From Crotophaga sulcirostris (Eukaryota > Chordata > Aves > Cuculiformes > Crotophagidae): 64,000 bases of DNA. Position numbers and translations under genes: made by a program. Where the stretch lies: positions 368,814 through 432,813 of the forward strand of contig VYZB01000026.1 in assembly GCA_013397455.1 (NCBI GenBank), read 5' to 3'. Below are positions 48,522-59,665 of the stretch, in pieces; the first letter of the stretch is position 1, and each line of letters starts with the position of its first letter. The notes below the pieces were generated by a model that saw only the letters and a program-made list of their open reading frames with translations, made no database searches and was not told the DNA's origin.

Positions 48522-51499
48522 CTGTGGCTGTTTAGAAGCTGACTGAATTTCCATAAATACACTGGGAAGATAAATGTTTTGTATGGAAAGGAGTCTTGTC
48601 AGGAACAGCTGAGAAAATTACTTTGTAAGAAAACAACTGAGCAAACGCATAATACCGAGTCGTACGCGAGGTGGTGTGGATTACTGCAGTTACGGGCAAG
48701 ATCATCTGTAGCTGTATGGGTGGCAAATGGCAAGCTCTTCTCTTGCAGCCTCCCCTAGGAACTGGATTCATGCAGTGACAGAAATTACATTTGTTTTTCA
48801 TGTGTTTTCAGTAAACATTAGTCGTCTTTCTTCATTGGACTGCCTGTTGCAACAGTTGTCTTGATGATGGTTCTTTATGTACAAAGAAAAACGTGGCTTA
48901 TTTATCCACCTGTTCATGGAGCAAAAGGACTTGCCTTTTATTTCTTTTTTTTTTAATTGAATTCTATTTTGTTTCTTTGCTGCATTGAGGGCAGATAGGA
49001 TTGCACTGCAACACCACATTGCGCCAAAAATACCGTCACCCCATCTCTGGTTAACAATGCCTTCCCAGGTGCAGGCATCTGTGGCTTTTTGTTTCTGATA
49101 CAGATTACTCGCTATATCCAAGTCCTCAGAATTGTGAAAATTGTATTGAAATAGCTTTTTGCTTTGGCGGCCTTGCTCTCTCTGACTTTCTGGCAGCATT
49201 CAGTGCTGGCTTTCATTTTCCAAATGCTGTGAGTAGTTTGGAGACTCTCAAGGCTACATTTACAGTAAATGCGATGTTGCAGTAATGGTGGGTGAAGTCA
49301 GATTTAGGTCTGTAATTTGGAAAGAAAACCCACCACCCTTCACTAAAAATAATGCTAAACTGACTTCAAACAGCATCTTAATAGTTCCATGTTTTTCTGC
49401 GTGTAATTAAAAGCTTTTACCCTTGGAAACAGGGTTGTTTTGATTTGCTAATCATAATTCCTTGCTACAGTCAAATAAACTGAGGTAAATTTTTATGATA
49501 TTAAGAATTGGCCTCATGCTGTAACATGAAAATCCATTTTTCACAAAGAAAAATTTTTCTCTTAACACTTTTCTGCCTTTTTTTTTTGTGCACTCTGAAG
49601 CCATGACAGATAGTGTCACCAAAACATGAAGGTCTCAAATTTAGTGTTGCAAGCATTATCTTCAGCTGTGCATCAGTTCTGGTGTGCAACTTCTGTTTAA
49701 CAGTAACGAGCTGGGTGACCCAGAACATTTGCCACTGCAGAACCCAAAGTTATTTGTGTGGCTGTTCTGACACAGTCCTTGCTCACTTAGGTTAAATGAA
49801 AAGCTTTTTTAAAGCAGGCAATAATCACTTCCCTTTGTTAGTGATTGCACAGAGCTCTGTTTCAGTACCAGGAGGAACTGTCCTGCAACTGCAATATTCA
49901 CTTCTTCATGGGGCCACTTCTGTGTTGCTGAAAGGGGGTTGGCTGGGGAGGGAGGGAAGATGTGCCTGGGATTAAAGTATTTTGTTAATCCTCTGGGCAG
50001 GTTTGCTCTTTAGGGTTCAGCTTTCTTAGTCAAACTGGCAAATCTCTACTCTATCCATCTTTGTCACCCACACAAATGATTACACAGAACATTTTGCTCC
50101 TTTAGAGCCTGTCAAGTAACAAAGAATTTTTTAACTATCATTTTATGCTTGGTGTTTAAAATGGAGTGTAATAATTATACTTGAATGTGATGGAAATAGT
50201 GCTGGACAATCACTACTGCAGTTGCATAAAAGCTGTTTTTAAGAAAGCCCCCTCCTCAGAGCCAGGTTTCCAAGGCTTGGGGGGCCTCAGGTGTCTGACA
50301 CAGACACAGGAGCAGATTTAGTTTCTGTCTCAGGGCGTTGGAGTTGGGTGTGAACCGATCTCAGTGCTCATGTAAATCCTACCCAGGTAGCAGCCATGTG
50401 AAGGCATGAAGGCGTTCCTCATAAAAACTGTGAGGATTGTTATTTTTCTCTCTTACACCTGCCAAAACTGAAGCACAGGTCAAAAAGCAAGTCTGACCTG
50501 TGTGAATGGAGAGGCTGAACTGAGGTCTCTGGAGAACCTGGCTAGAGCTCTATGTACAGGTATTCCTGTTTATAAATCTGTCCCAAGCCCCTGCTGAGAA
50601 ACTTTTTAAAATTCCCATGTAACTGTGTTTCTAAGGTGGCTGTATCACCTTAGAAAATAGTGATCTTGCTGATGCTCCTCTGGCAACAGCCAGAAATTTG
50701 AGCTGCAGGAAAAAAAATTTCCTGTCCAAAATGCGGTATTTCAGGTAAAATTGATTATGAAGTACTGATGAAATAATAAATCTGTGTTCCATGTGCTTGT
50801 CTGGAACAAGTCTTGTCCTTTATTAAATAGTACCTGTGTTTGTGTAACAGTATTACATGTGGTTCATTCACTTATTAAAAAAACAACCAAATAATTTCCA
50901 TGGTTTCGAAGGTTGGAAATAACGTGTTACCTGTTGCTTAGGCTCCACTTTAGTTACAGGTAGAAGCAAGAATGACACGACTTCAGCCAACTTGTTAGTT
51001 CCGGGCTCGCTGTGCTGGCCAGGGCAGCACACCGTTTCCTTCTGCTCATCAGGAGCTGCCATGTCCTTGCAGTGGAGCTGAAGTTGCATGAGGTGAGGGA
51101 GGATTAAAACCTCACATGTAGGAGACCCTGCACAGCCACTCCTGGCTGCCTAGAGCCTCTGTGTCTGTTCTGCTGGGAAGCCCAACACTCTGTGCCCGTG
51201 GCTTCGGCAGCGCTGAAAGGAACAATTCTCTTTCCCTGGTGGGAAGGGTGTTATTCGTCACAAGGTGGGGGAGGGCTACAGTTTTAACGATGGCTTAGTG
51301 CTTAGCACTGGTTCCCTGCTAACTCTTGCCCTTTAGATCCTCGCCTTCTCTTTCCATCTTTTGGTCTCTACAGTTCTTTCAGACTTTGTACAGCAGCTCT
51401 GGCTGTAGTACCCTAAAGTAATCAGCCCAGCAGCAGAAATAAATAACAAGCTGATAAGATTGTTGGGTTTTGTTCTTCTTGATGTGTTTGTGCCCCAGT

Positions 51500-52013
51500 A
51501 CTCAGCATTGGTAAGGACACACCTGGAATCCTGTGTTCAGTTTTGGGCCACTCACTACAAGAAGGACATTGAGGGGCTGGAGTGTGTCCAAAGAAAGGAA
51601 ACGAAGCTGGTGAAGGGGCTGGAAAACAAGTCTTACTAGGAACGGCTGAGGGAATTAGAGAAGAGGAGGCTGAAGGGAGATTTCATCACTGTCTACAACT
51701 CCCTGAAAAGAGGTTGTGGCAAAGCAAGTGTTGATCTCTTCTCCCAAGTGACAGGGGATAGGATGAGAAGAAATGACCTCAAGTTGCACAAGGGGAGGTT
51801 CAGACTAGACATTAGGAAAATTTTCTTCACTGAAAGGGTGGTCAGGCACTGGCACAGGCTGCCCAGGGAAGTGGTTGAGTCACCATCCCTGGAGGTGTTT
51901 AGAAGATGGGTAGATGAAGCACTTGGGGATGTGGTTTAATAGTGGACAGGTATGGTTGGACTCCATGATCTCAAAGGTCTTTTCTAACCAGGCGATTCTG
52001 TGATTCTATGACT
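51500..52013 (+). mobile_element. CR1 LINE 3' fragment, sense, with degraded ORF2 end
   Basis: It starts at 'actcagcattggtaagg' and codes for the CR1 ORF2 C-terminus: '[20 protein letters not shown]' near the start, and '[19 protein letters not shown]' with '[18 protein letters not shown]' near 51800-51910. An in-frame TAG within 'cttactaggaacgg' breaks the frame. The end is the CR1 terminus 'gattctgtgattctatga' at about 52013. It is 5'-truncated and inactive. Confidence 0.95.
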
Positions 52014-55000
52014 GATGCTGCTGTGTCCCAGTGATTGGGAACTGCTGGGTTTGGGCTTTTCAATGCTAAAATACTCTGAAAAGTATTGTCTACTTAGGTG
52101 TCTTGTGTCCTTTTTTCCCACTGCTGGCGGGCAGTTGGAAACAGTCTGTTCTGATAGACTGCTGGCTTGTTGTCTGGTTTTGTTTGGTTTTGTAACTTGT
52201 GAGTAACATCCACGGCCCTAGGGGAAAATTTAAATGATAAAAATTAATTCTTGTCAGATTGTTTGAATTTCAAGATGTTTTCCTGGTCCAGAAACATTAC
52301 AGTATCAGTAGCAGGTTAGACCAGGTTAATCCAAATTGGCTTGAAGCGCTTGTAATTTTGGATTTGGAGAAAAATTACTCAGCTTAACATGGTTAATACG
52401 TTCCTGCTGTAAGGTTGGTGGTAATAAGTTCTTTAGACGTCTAGACATGCGATTACACTAAATGCAGATAAATAAAATCTTTTGTGCATGTGTTGCAAGT
52501 AGGAGGTGCAGAATTTTAATGTCCAGGGTGAGGGCGACCCTTCCTGGCTAGCAGGAATAGCCATGTGCAGTGTGGTGAGCTTTCATTTGCTGCTTACTAA
52601 TGGTCAGGGTTAATTTTACAAAAAAAAGGAGACAGCCAGTTGCCATAAATTCTGGTTGAAAGATTGTTGATATGTTGTGAAGTATACCAGTCCCCACAAG
52701 TTTCTCTGCAGCCTCCTGGTACAAAATTACCCCTGCTTAACTGTAGCTGCCTTGCTTTAAGATGCCTGCAAATGCTTCAGCATTAGTATGAGTGACTTCA
52801 GCAAGGCCACCGGTTTTGAGGTTGGCTCTGTAGAACAGTTTGGAGTAACTTAACCCAGAAGGCAGAACAAAGAGCAGTTTTAAATATAAGAAGGAATTTG
52901 GATGATGGGCCAGGAGGAATGTAAATTCTTTAGATGTCAAACCAGGATACTAAATTTGTGAATTTTTATTATGTTGAAGAGTGATGACTTTAGGTTTGTC
53001 TTCAATAGCTTGAGCGTTTTAATGTTTCGTTCAGCTTGAAACTTTAGCTTTTCAGTGTCAGGTTGGAGCTCTGCACTGTCAGAGAGAAGAGACGGGCTCT
53101 GTGAAATGGATGTTTCCAACAACTGTACCAAGCCAACAGTAATTTTCTTGACTTGGCAATCAAGGTGATTTATTTCTAGCCAACGGATTCCTGCTATTGG
53201 GGGAAACTTTGCTATAATGAACTTAAAAACAATCTCATCACCCCATGCAATTTTATTACTAAATTTTAAATTGCAAAATTCATAAAAGGAAGGTGAAGTT
53301 ATAGTCTCTGTCAGGTGCCAAGTGCCTGTTATGCTGTTATGGACTACAGATATGCCACTTTTGCTACGGTCTGTTAATCCTTTCTGTGCCATTCCTATAA
53401 ATGTCCCAACTGAGAGAGTCTCTGACTTTTCGGTAAAAGTGTCAGCTGAAGTAGTTTGGTGCTTGCTTCCAGTCTTGGCAGATACTTGGGCCAGGTTGAG
53501 CAGTTACTAGAATTGGGAAGCAGCCTTAGGAGCATGAGGTACAGTCTGTGGCAGTGATCCCTCTCCTCTTTAGGAGGCACTAGGAACGGGAAGGAGGCTC
53601 AGCTTCCATTTGAGGAGAAAAGGTGAGTTTTCTGTCCTTCTGTACTGTGTGCTTAGCTGATGACTGGCAGTTCCCACAAGACTGCAATACCTGTGGAATA
53701 TCGCTTTCTCATTGCCCTTCTGATAGCTACTTGCTCTGGGATGTAGCTTTTTATTTTTTTTTTTAAAAAGTTTTAAATGGGCAGTGCTAGCTAGACTGTT
53801 AATCACACCCATCCTAATGCTATATTCTTTCCTGCCTCTCTTTGCTGAAGTTTTACCTTCCCAGTGTGGAAGCAGAGTGATAACTGGCTGAAGGAGGATG
53901 TAGCTCTGTAACGTGAGATAACTTGTTCTCACGGGCCACGCACGCCACAGGGAACGAGACCCTAACATTGTAATCCTGGCTCTGACTTGCTGTGCTTTCT
54001 GTATCTGTTTCTTCCTTTCCATAGTTGTCAGTAGTTGTCTACCTTCCAGGAAAGTCCATGGGTGGCCGATAAGAGGTTTGGCCGTGGAAGGAAAGAGCTG
54101 TGGCTCTCTTAACTCCACTTGCACAACATAGGGTGTAGAATTTTGGTTTATGCAGCTGAGCACTGGTTTTTAAGTACTGTTTTGTACCAGCATGAACCTA
54201 GCAGCAAGTACAACATCCCAGACCTTTCCTGTGGGGAAGCATTGTGTCTTGCAGCAACTGTCTAATCCTGGCAGTTGTGTCCTGGCTCCTGGCGGCCGCA
54301 GAGGTCTGGCAGTGACTCGCAGAGATTCACTGCTTCCATTTTATGGTTCAGTTAAGACGAACCCTTAGGCTCATCTCTCTGAAAACTATGGGCCAGTTTC
54401 TGTGCAAGGCCATCTCTGCCAGTAGCAAAGCCAAGGAACGCAATCTACTGGAAACATATTTGGAGATTGGTGCCAGATTCCCCAACTGGAGAGCATCAGC
54501 TTGCAATTCAAGTGGTGCTGACATTTGCGGGAAGGCTTTCTGTTCTAAGCCGTCAGCTGTTAGCTAGTGTATGTAATTACCTTGGTATAATTTTGCTTCA
54601 GAATGAAATATTCATTCAAAAGAGACTTTAAAAAAATCCTGATGTTTTTAATATCTGGGTAGCAAGTGATGCTGCGTAGAGCAAGGCGTACATTTGTCGT
54701 TGGAGAGATTGGTTTCATGGCAACTCCTGTTTGTTACTATGGTACACAGAAAGTCCCAAAGGCTTTTACTGTCCATCACTTCTTGGGTCTTGTGAGTAAT
54801 CTGGATACAAACCCCCACTGACAGTGTACATTAACAGTGGAGACATAAAACAATATGAAAATACTGCACACTGAAATGCTCTGGTTGTCTAATTATCCCA
54901 AAGGGCATATGTAAAACTTTATTTTGCATAGTAGTTTTTCCAGAGTGTGGTAATAAAGCTTGTGACCAGATCAGGAGGAGAACACAATGGAAATGGAAAG

Positions 55001-57180
55001 GGTAAAACAGAGATTTCTTTTGCCCCAGAGGAAATTGAAGAGTTAGTTAGAAAAGTGATAAACAATAAAGCCAAACCAGAAATCCATAGCTTGCAGAAGG
55101 TGGAACACCAAAGGCTCTGCCCCAAATCAGCACGAGAGCTGAGGATTTGCTGAGAAGAAACAGTTACGAAAGTTTAGAAATGAAGTAGCCCTTTTTGATT
55201 AAAAGACTGGAACCAGTATGTCATGAGGAGTTTCTCCAGTTAGTTTCTACTTACCTCCCCATTGTGAAGTCCACTGACTACTTGTGGTCTCTGAATCTGT
55301 TGTGTATTTTGACTCTAATGCTGCAGCTTGCAGAAGCAATTGATTCTTTCTAAGACTTGAATTTTATTGTTTCCTCTTTTGAAAATCATCCCAATCACCA
55401 AAATTTCCCTTTTCATGCTTTATCAAAACTGAAGAGTCCAGATTGAATTTGCAAAGCTTATCGTCAGGAGAAAGAACTGCTTAAAAGGTGTGTGTGTGCT
55501 GGTTGCAGAAGCAGGGAATCCAGCAGAACTTGGAGATCCTGGCATGCATGATTTTTTTTTTTTATTTTTTAGATTGTATCCAAGAAGGACCATGTAAAGA
55601 TGGAAATACCAATGCATGATATTGGTTTCCCAGTACCAAATGGTTGCTTGGATAGTCTGGTCGCTTCCATAAGTTGGAGCTAGTAGAGTTATTCCACATC
55701 TTACCTGAATTGATGCAATATCTCACCAACGTGATTGGCTGGATGGGATTCACAGCAGGCAGGGTGCTGCTGTTCTGAGAAAGGATAGAGACTCCTTTGT
55801 ACTTGCATGTAACCTGTAGGTGAGGATTCTTGTTTTGTACATGAGCATTTTAGGTGTGTTTTGCTTATCTGGTCAGGCTGACAAATCAGGCCGAGTGCTG
55901 ATACCAACAGAAAGCTTCTCATTTTCAGTGAAATCTTTTTTGTAAAAAAAGTAGTCCTAAGACAGCTTGTAACCTTGACCAGAAATGACACATCAAGAGG
56001 AAATCATGTCTGTGGTGAACTGAGCAAGCTTTGCAGCTTTGCCTGTTGACACATGCTCTTCACCTACAGCAGCACGCTAAAATCCTCTTTTTATTTTGAT
56101 ATCAAGAAGACGGAAAGAAAAGAGACAGTTAGACTAACTCACTAATTTCTTCATATGTTCTATTCCAAGTCTGTAAGGGAGTGATGGGAAAACACCAGTT
56201 CATAGTTTGCTTTCAATTCAACTCAGTATTTGACACCAGTAATTATTAGCCTCCAGGTTTGTGTTGAGAGACATCTGGTCTGTATCAACTGTTGTGCTGC
56301 TGCAGAAATGGGGGATGTTGCTGAGAGGAATAAAGGCAAATCGTTGGTCTCCTCTTTCCCCCAGCACAGTCAGTGAATTGCTCAGCCGTAGGCAGCTTAG
56401 GGGCAAAAAAAACTTCTGGTGTGGAAATGTTAAGCAGCCACCAATTCTTCTAATTTTAGAGAGGCTTTCATATTGTGCAGTGGTTATTTTATAGATACTT
56501 CTACTTGTAAAAACCAGCCTGGTAGATGCTTCAGAGCAACTGCCTTATTAACAACTGCTTGTCTACAGCAGTGATTTGTAAGCAGACTGGTTATCGTTTG
56601 GGACCTTCTTCTTATAAAAATGACAGCTGTAATAAGAGTGACAGCCCTGAGTCATGTTATTATGATTTAGACTTTGTTCGAGGGCAGCAGAACCGAAAGT
56701 GTTAGTTAAGCAGCTCTTCCCCCACATTTCTTCCTGTTAGAATACCTTTATTCCAATAAATACCTGTTGTGGATGATAAATGCTGAATGCTTTTCCTTAT
56801 GGCAAAGTGTGTGCCTTGCTTTTCCCACTCTGTGCGTTTGTAGGGAGCCACAGACCTTTAGCTGGGAACCTGCTGCTGTTGGAAGGGGCAGCTGGTACTC
56901 TGTGTTGACGTAGGGCTAATTCATATTGTTTTCATTAAGTCTTTAGCTGTGTTATCTTGTTAACCTTAGAGGATAAAATGTATGGTGCTGGGCTTTGTTT
57001 CTGGCTTAACGGAGTGCAAGATCTGTGCTCTTGGACAAATCCACGCACAGTGATGAACTGCTGTGGTTTTTATGGGGAAAGTGTTATTGATGAGCGAGCG
57101 CACTGTGATTCTGTTTCCTGGAAAGAAGCTGAATAGATATCGGTGCCAATTGGATAAATGATTTACTGAGTGGAGCTGCA
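52014..57180 (+). other. Presumed SMCO4 intron, part 3
   Basis: No + strand exon is recognised up to the terminal-exon acceptor. The notable content is the stop-poor minus-strand interval at 52937-54169, described separately. The rest is unique, T-rich sequence with T runs at 53754-53764 and 55552-55563. Confidence 0.5.
52937..54169 (-). pseudogene. Stop-poor minus-strand interval; possible decayed gene or antisense exon, identity unknown
   Basis: One minus-strand frame runs from 54169 to 52937 (about 410 codons) with only three internal stops, at 53572-53570, 53509-53507 and 53506-53504. About twenty would be expected by chance at this base composition. The part from 53503 to 52937 reads as about 188 residues rich in Ser, Thr and Lys, with mixed hydrophobic blocks. 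The upstream part looks less protein-like and has a Lys run from the poly-T tract at 53754. I recognise no domain, signal peptide or catalytic motif. No poly(A) tail or flanking duplication marks it as a processed copy. It could be chance, a relic, or an unannotated antisense exon. Confidence 0.25.
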
Positions 57181-57245
57181 AATGGTTTTAATAACCTGCA
57201 CAAGCACAGATCTTGCTTAAAAGAATCTTTTTCCTTCTCTTGCAG
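57181..57245 (+). promoter_or_regulatory. SMCO4: Splice acceptor of SMCO4 terminal exon
   Basis: The pyrimidine-rich stretch 'ctttttccttctcttgcag' ends in AG at 57244-57245, an excellent acceptor. A plausible branch site (CTTAA) lies at 57216-57220, about 26 bases upstream. The exon would begin at 57246, leaving 134 bases of 5' UTR before the start codon. Confidence 0.8.
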
Positions 57246-57379
57246 TTCCTTGCACAGCCAACCACTTGAAGGAGAAGGAATTCTTCAACCCTTTGTTTCG
57301 AAAGACCTTGGACCATTCCCTGCTTCCCTTTGCTTCCTTCTGTCAACTGTTTTGGTGAACAAAATATCCTAAGAGGAGG

Positions 57380-57559
57380 ATGAGGCAGCTAAGAGGAAAA
57401 CCCAAAAAAGAGACCTCCAAAGATAAAAAGGAGCGAAAACAGGCAATGCAAGAGGCCCGGCAACAAATCACCACCGTCGTGCTTCCCACGCTGGCTGTTG
57501 TAGTACTGCTGATCGTTGTATTTGTGTATGTAGCAACTCGTCCAAACACAACTGAATGA
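57380..57559 (+). CDS. SMCO4: SMCO4, single-pass membrane protein with coiled-coil domain, 59 aa
   Basis: The protein starts MRQLRGKPKKETSKDKKERK and ends YVATRPNTTE, which I recognise as SMCO4 (formerly C11orf75/FN5), a very small, strongly conserved vertebrate membrane protein whose molecular function is not established. Residues 1-29 are hydrophilic and rich in Lys, Arg, Glu and Gln, forming the short predicted coiled coil. Residues about 31-53 are one hydrophobic helix (I, V, L, A, with Pro36 and Tyr50). Residues 54-59 are a short tail. The basic N-terminus predicts a cytoplasmic N-terminus and an outside or lumenal C-terminus. Asn56-Thr-Thr is a glycosylation sequon, but it lies too close to the membrane to be a likely site. 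An in-frame TGA at 57356-57358, 21 bases before the ATG, fixes this start, and position -3 is A. Length and sequence look intact. Confidence 0.96.
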   Translation: MRQLRGKPKKETSKDKKERKQAMQEARQQITTVVLPTLAVVVLLIVVFVYVATRPNTTE

Positions 57560-58011
57560 TGCAGCTTTTCAGACTTTCTAGCTTTGAGGTATTAATAATT
57601 TTATCAAGAGCCAAAAGGAACTCTCTGCCACTCTTTTATTACTTTACAAAGGAACTTGCTGGTATTTTCAGTCTTTCTCTTGATTAGGGACCCGCAGATT
57701 CATTTTAGGAATGTAACATAAAACGTATTAGTGAAGGTGCCAGTACGTTTTATGGTCCAGTTCATGTGCCTTTCAGACTTTTAAAATGGTGTTTTTCTTA
57801 AATCTGTTTGAAGCTCTGTATTGTAAAGGGAGATCATGTTCTGCTATAAATTTGTAAAAAATCAGCTTTCAGCTTTTATCACTGCTATGGATAATGTTGC
57901 TCCCATGAGCTCTTGTATGTCTATTTCAGAACTTCCAAAGAAGTACATTTCTTCTTTGTACTTAATGTCATATGAAGTGCTTTGATTCAGAAAGGATATA
58001 TTTATTTTTTG

Positions 58012-58017
58012 AATAAA
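58012..58017 (+). terminator. SMCO4: SMCO4 poly(A) signal 1, AATAAA
   Basis: A canonical AATAAA 452 bases after the stop codon, followed about 50 bases later by the GT-rich 'atgtgacttattgtg'. It probably defines a short 3' UTR isoform. Confidence 0.6.
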
Positions 58018-58105
58018 AGAGAGAAGTCTTACTCGGAATCTTCAAATTATTTTGAAAAAAAAATGTGACTTATTGTGAAAGCCTACATTGTGTAATAATT
58101 TTTTC

Positions 58106-58111
58106 ATTAAA
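58106..58111 (+). terminator. SMCO4: SMCO4 poly(A) signal 2, ATTAAA
   Basis: The common variant ATTAAA is followed within about 35 bases by a T/GT-rich element ('tttctttttgctgtg'), a good downstream element. It is a plausible alternative cleavage site near 58130. Confidence 0.5.
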
Positions 58112-58317
58112 CACTATATAGTTCACTCAAAAAGAATTTCTTTTTGCTGTGAGATGCCAGTGTGCAAAGTGAATACTTCAGGATCTGCCAGAAGGAATCT
58201 TAGAGAAGTTGGGAAGGAAGATTCTACGAGTTTGTGATGAAGTAACTAATAATGAACTACATGAACACAGACAGTTGTTTAACTGAATGTTAAATATTTA
58301 AAACTGTATAAAGTGGC

Positions 58318-58323
58318 AATAAA
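58318..58323 (+). terminator. SMCO4: SMCO4 poly(A) signal 3, AATAAA
   Basis: A canonical AATAAA followed by the T-rich and GT-containing 'ggtgatttttag' and 'gattgattttttaaaa'. As the most distal clear signal before unique flank, it is taken as the gene end. Confidence 0.55.
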
Positions 58324-58343
58324 AAGGTGATTTTTAGATACAG

Positions 58344-59665
58344 CCCTTGATTGATTTTTTAAAATTATTTTTTAAAGGAAGGAAAAATAACATCATTTAC
58401 TTTGGTCTCCGATCTGTTTGCTGAAGTGAGTTGCTGTCCTCTGGCATCCCCCTTGCTTAAAGGAAGCTTTGAGCACAGCTTAGGCAATTTTAATGAAAGA
58501 AATCAAACAATAAATTCTGATGAAAATGCTTCAGTAATCCTGTATTCTTCTGCAGCCCTTTATCATTCAACTATTTTAAGGCACTCGGCAAGCACTAAGC
58601 TTCAGAAGACTTTGGGGAGGGAATATGAGAACTCTTGACTGCTCTTTAAATATAGGCCAAGCAAGGGAGAATGTGATGCCACAGTGCACTGAAGCATAGC
58701 AGGAAATATTTCTGTGCCAAAAGTCAGAGCCCTTGAATCTTCACGTGCTGTCGTTCAGCCTGGGGATAGTCCTGGTGAAGTCAGTGGGGCTGTTCACGCA
58801 CGTGCCAGCGACAGACCGTGCCTTGCTCCCTGCGTTAACCCTGGGGCTTGTTCCTGTGCAGAACACTCCTGCCAACCAAAACAGTTTTGCACAAAAAGGA
58901 TGTAGGCGAGCAAATGCAATTCCCTGCAGGAGCCTTTGCTCCTGCACGTGTTCCCAAAGTGAGGTGAGCCTGTGGCCAGCTGTAAACCAACCCAGTTCAA
59001 AATGAGACAAGATTCCCAGTGATGCTGGGAAGGCCACTGCTGTGCCACTGCTGTCGGTAGTGCCTAGATTTAAACTGGCCCTGCAGACTAAGGTGAGTCT
59101 GAAGTACAAAATTTGCTAAAAATTAAAAGGAAGAGTTTGGATGAGCTGTTAGGTTGGGTTTCCTCCCCCCCTAACTTGCGGCATAGTTGGGATATACGCT
59201 TAACAAACTAAATAGACAAGATGATCATTGTGGTGTGCCCACAAGAGTGTTCACCCACTGAGTGACCAGCGGGAAGGTTGTAGAACCTCTGTGCTCACCA
59301 AGCTGTGCACTGAGACTGAAAATTATCTCTGCTTTGGTCGTGAGAACCACTTCCTTCAACTGGAGAGATCTGAAATGGTGCATCTGTAAAAGTAATTGCT
59401 TAGTCTGTGTCATCTCCCAGCTGTTTCTGTTCTCCCAGGCACCAAATCCTTTTTGTCCTATTTTTATCCTCAGTCAGGGATGGTTGCGATGGAGCTCTGA
59501 CAGTTTGCCCTTTGTTGAAAGGAGGTTGTTCAGCTCAATGAAATTTCTGCCTGAGGAAGTGAACAGAAGTGTGTGTAGTTTAAATATGTGTGTTCTGCAG
59601 GGTACCTGAAGTCTTGGGCATCTAGAATAGGAGGAAAAATTCTGCTAAGCTCTTCAATAGATTCA
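58344..59665. other. Downstream flank, non-coding
   Basis: No gene is recognised. Open frames on both strands at 58700-59110 overlap and mirror each other without known domains. The sequence is moderately GC-richer near 58740-59060, but CpG is not dense enough for an island. Confidence 0.55.

Larger units (their letters stand above)
42536..51499 (+). other. Presumed SMCO4 intron, part 2
   Basis: No coding exon is recognised. The second copy of the ~180-bp duplication is at 43260. A (TTTA)n tract is at 48502. A unique-looking AT-rich block with homeodomain-type sites is at 46620-46850. A pyrimidine tract with AG at 45247-45248, followed by a 75-codon open frame (45258-45482), resembles an exon start but lacks a donor and any known domain. 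Confidence 0.5.
57246..58343 (+). other. SMCO4: SMCO4 terminal exon (5' UTR end, whole CDS, 3' UTR)
   Basis: The exon is inferred from the acceptor at 57245, the complete reading frame at 57380-57559, and the last poly(A) signal at 58318-58323. Its 3' UTR of up to about 780 bases is AT-rich. To my knowledge the whole SMCO4 coding sequence also sits in the last exon in mammals, after non-coding 5' exons. The 3' limit is approximate, about 20 bases after the last signal. Confidence 0.75.

Noticed and set aside
57343..57549. Minus-strand open frame over the SMCO4 coding exon
   Set aside because: It is a shadow of the SMCO4 frame. The plus-strand product is the recognised protein.
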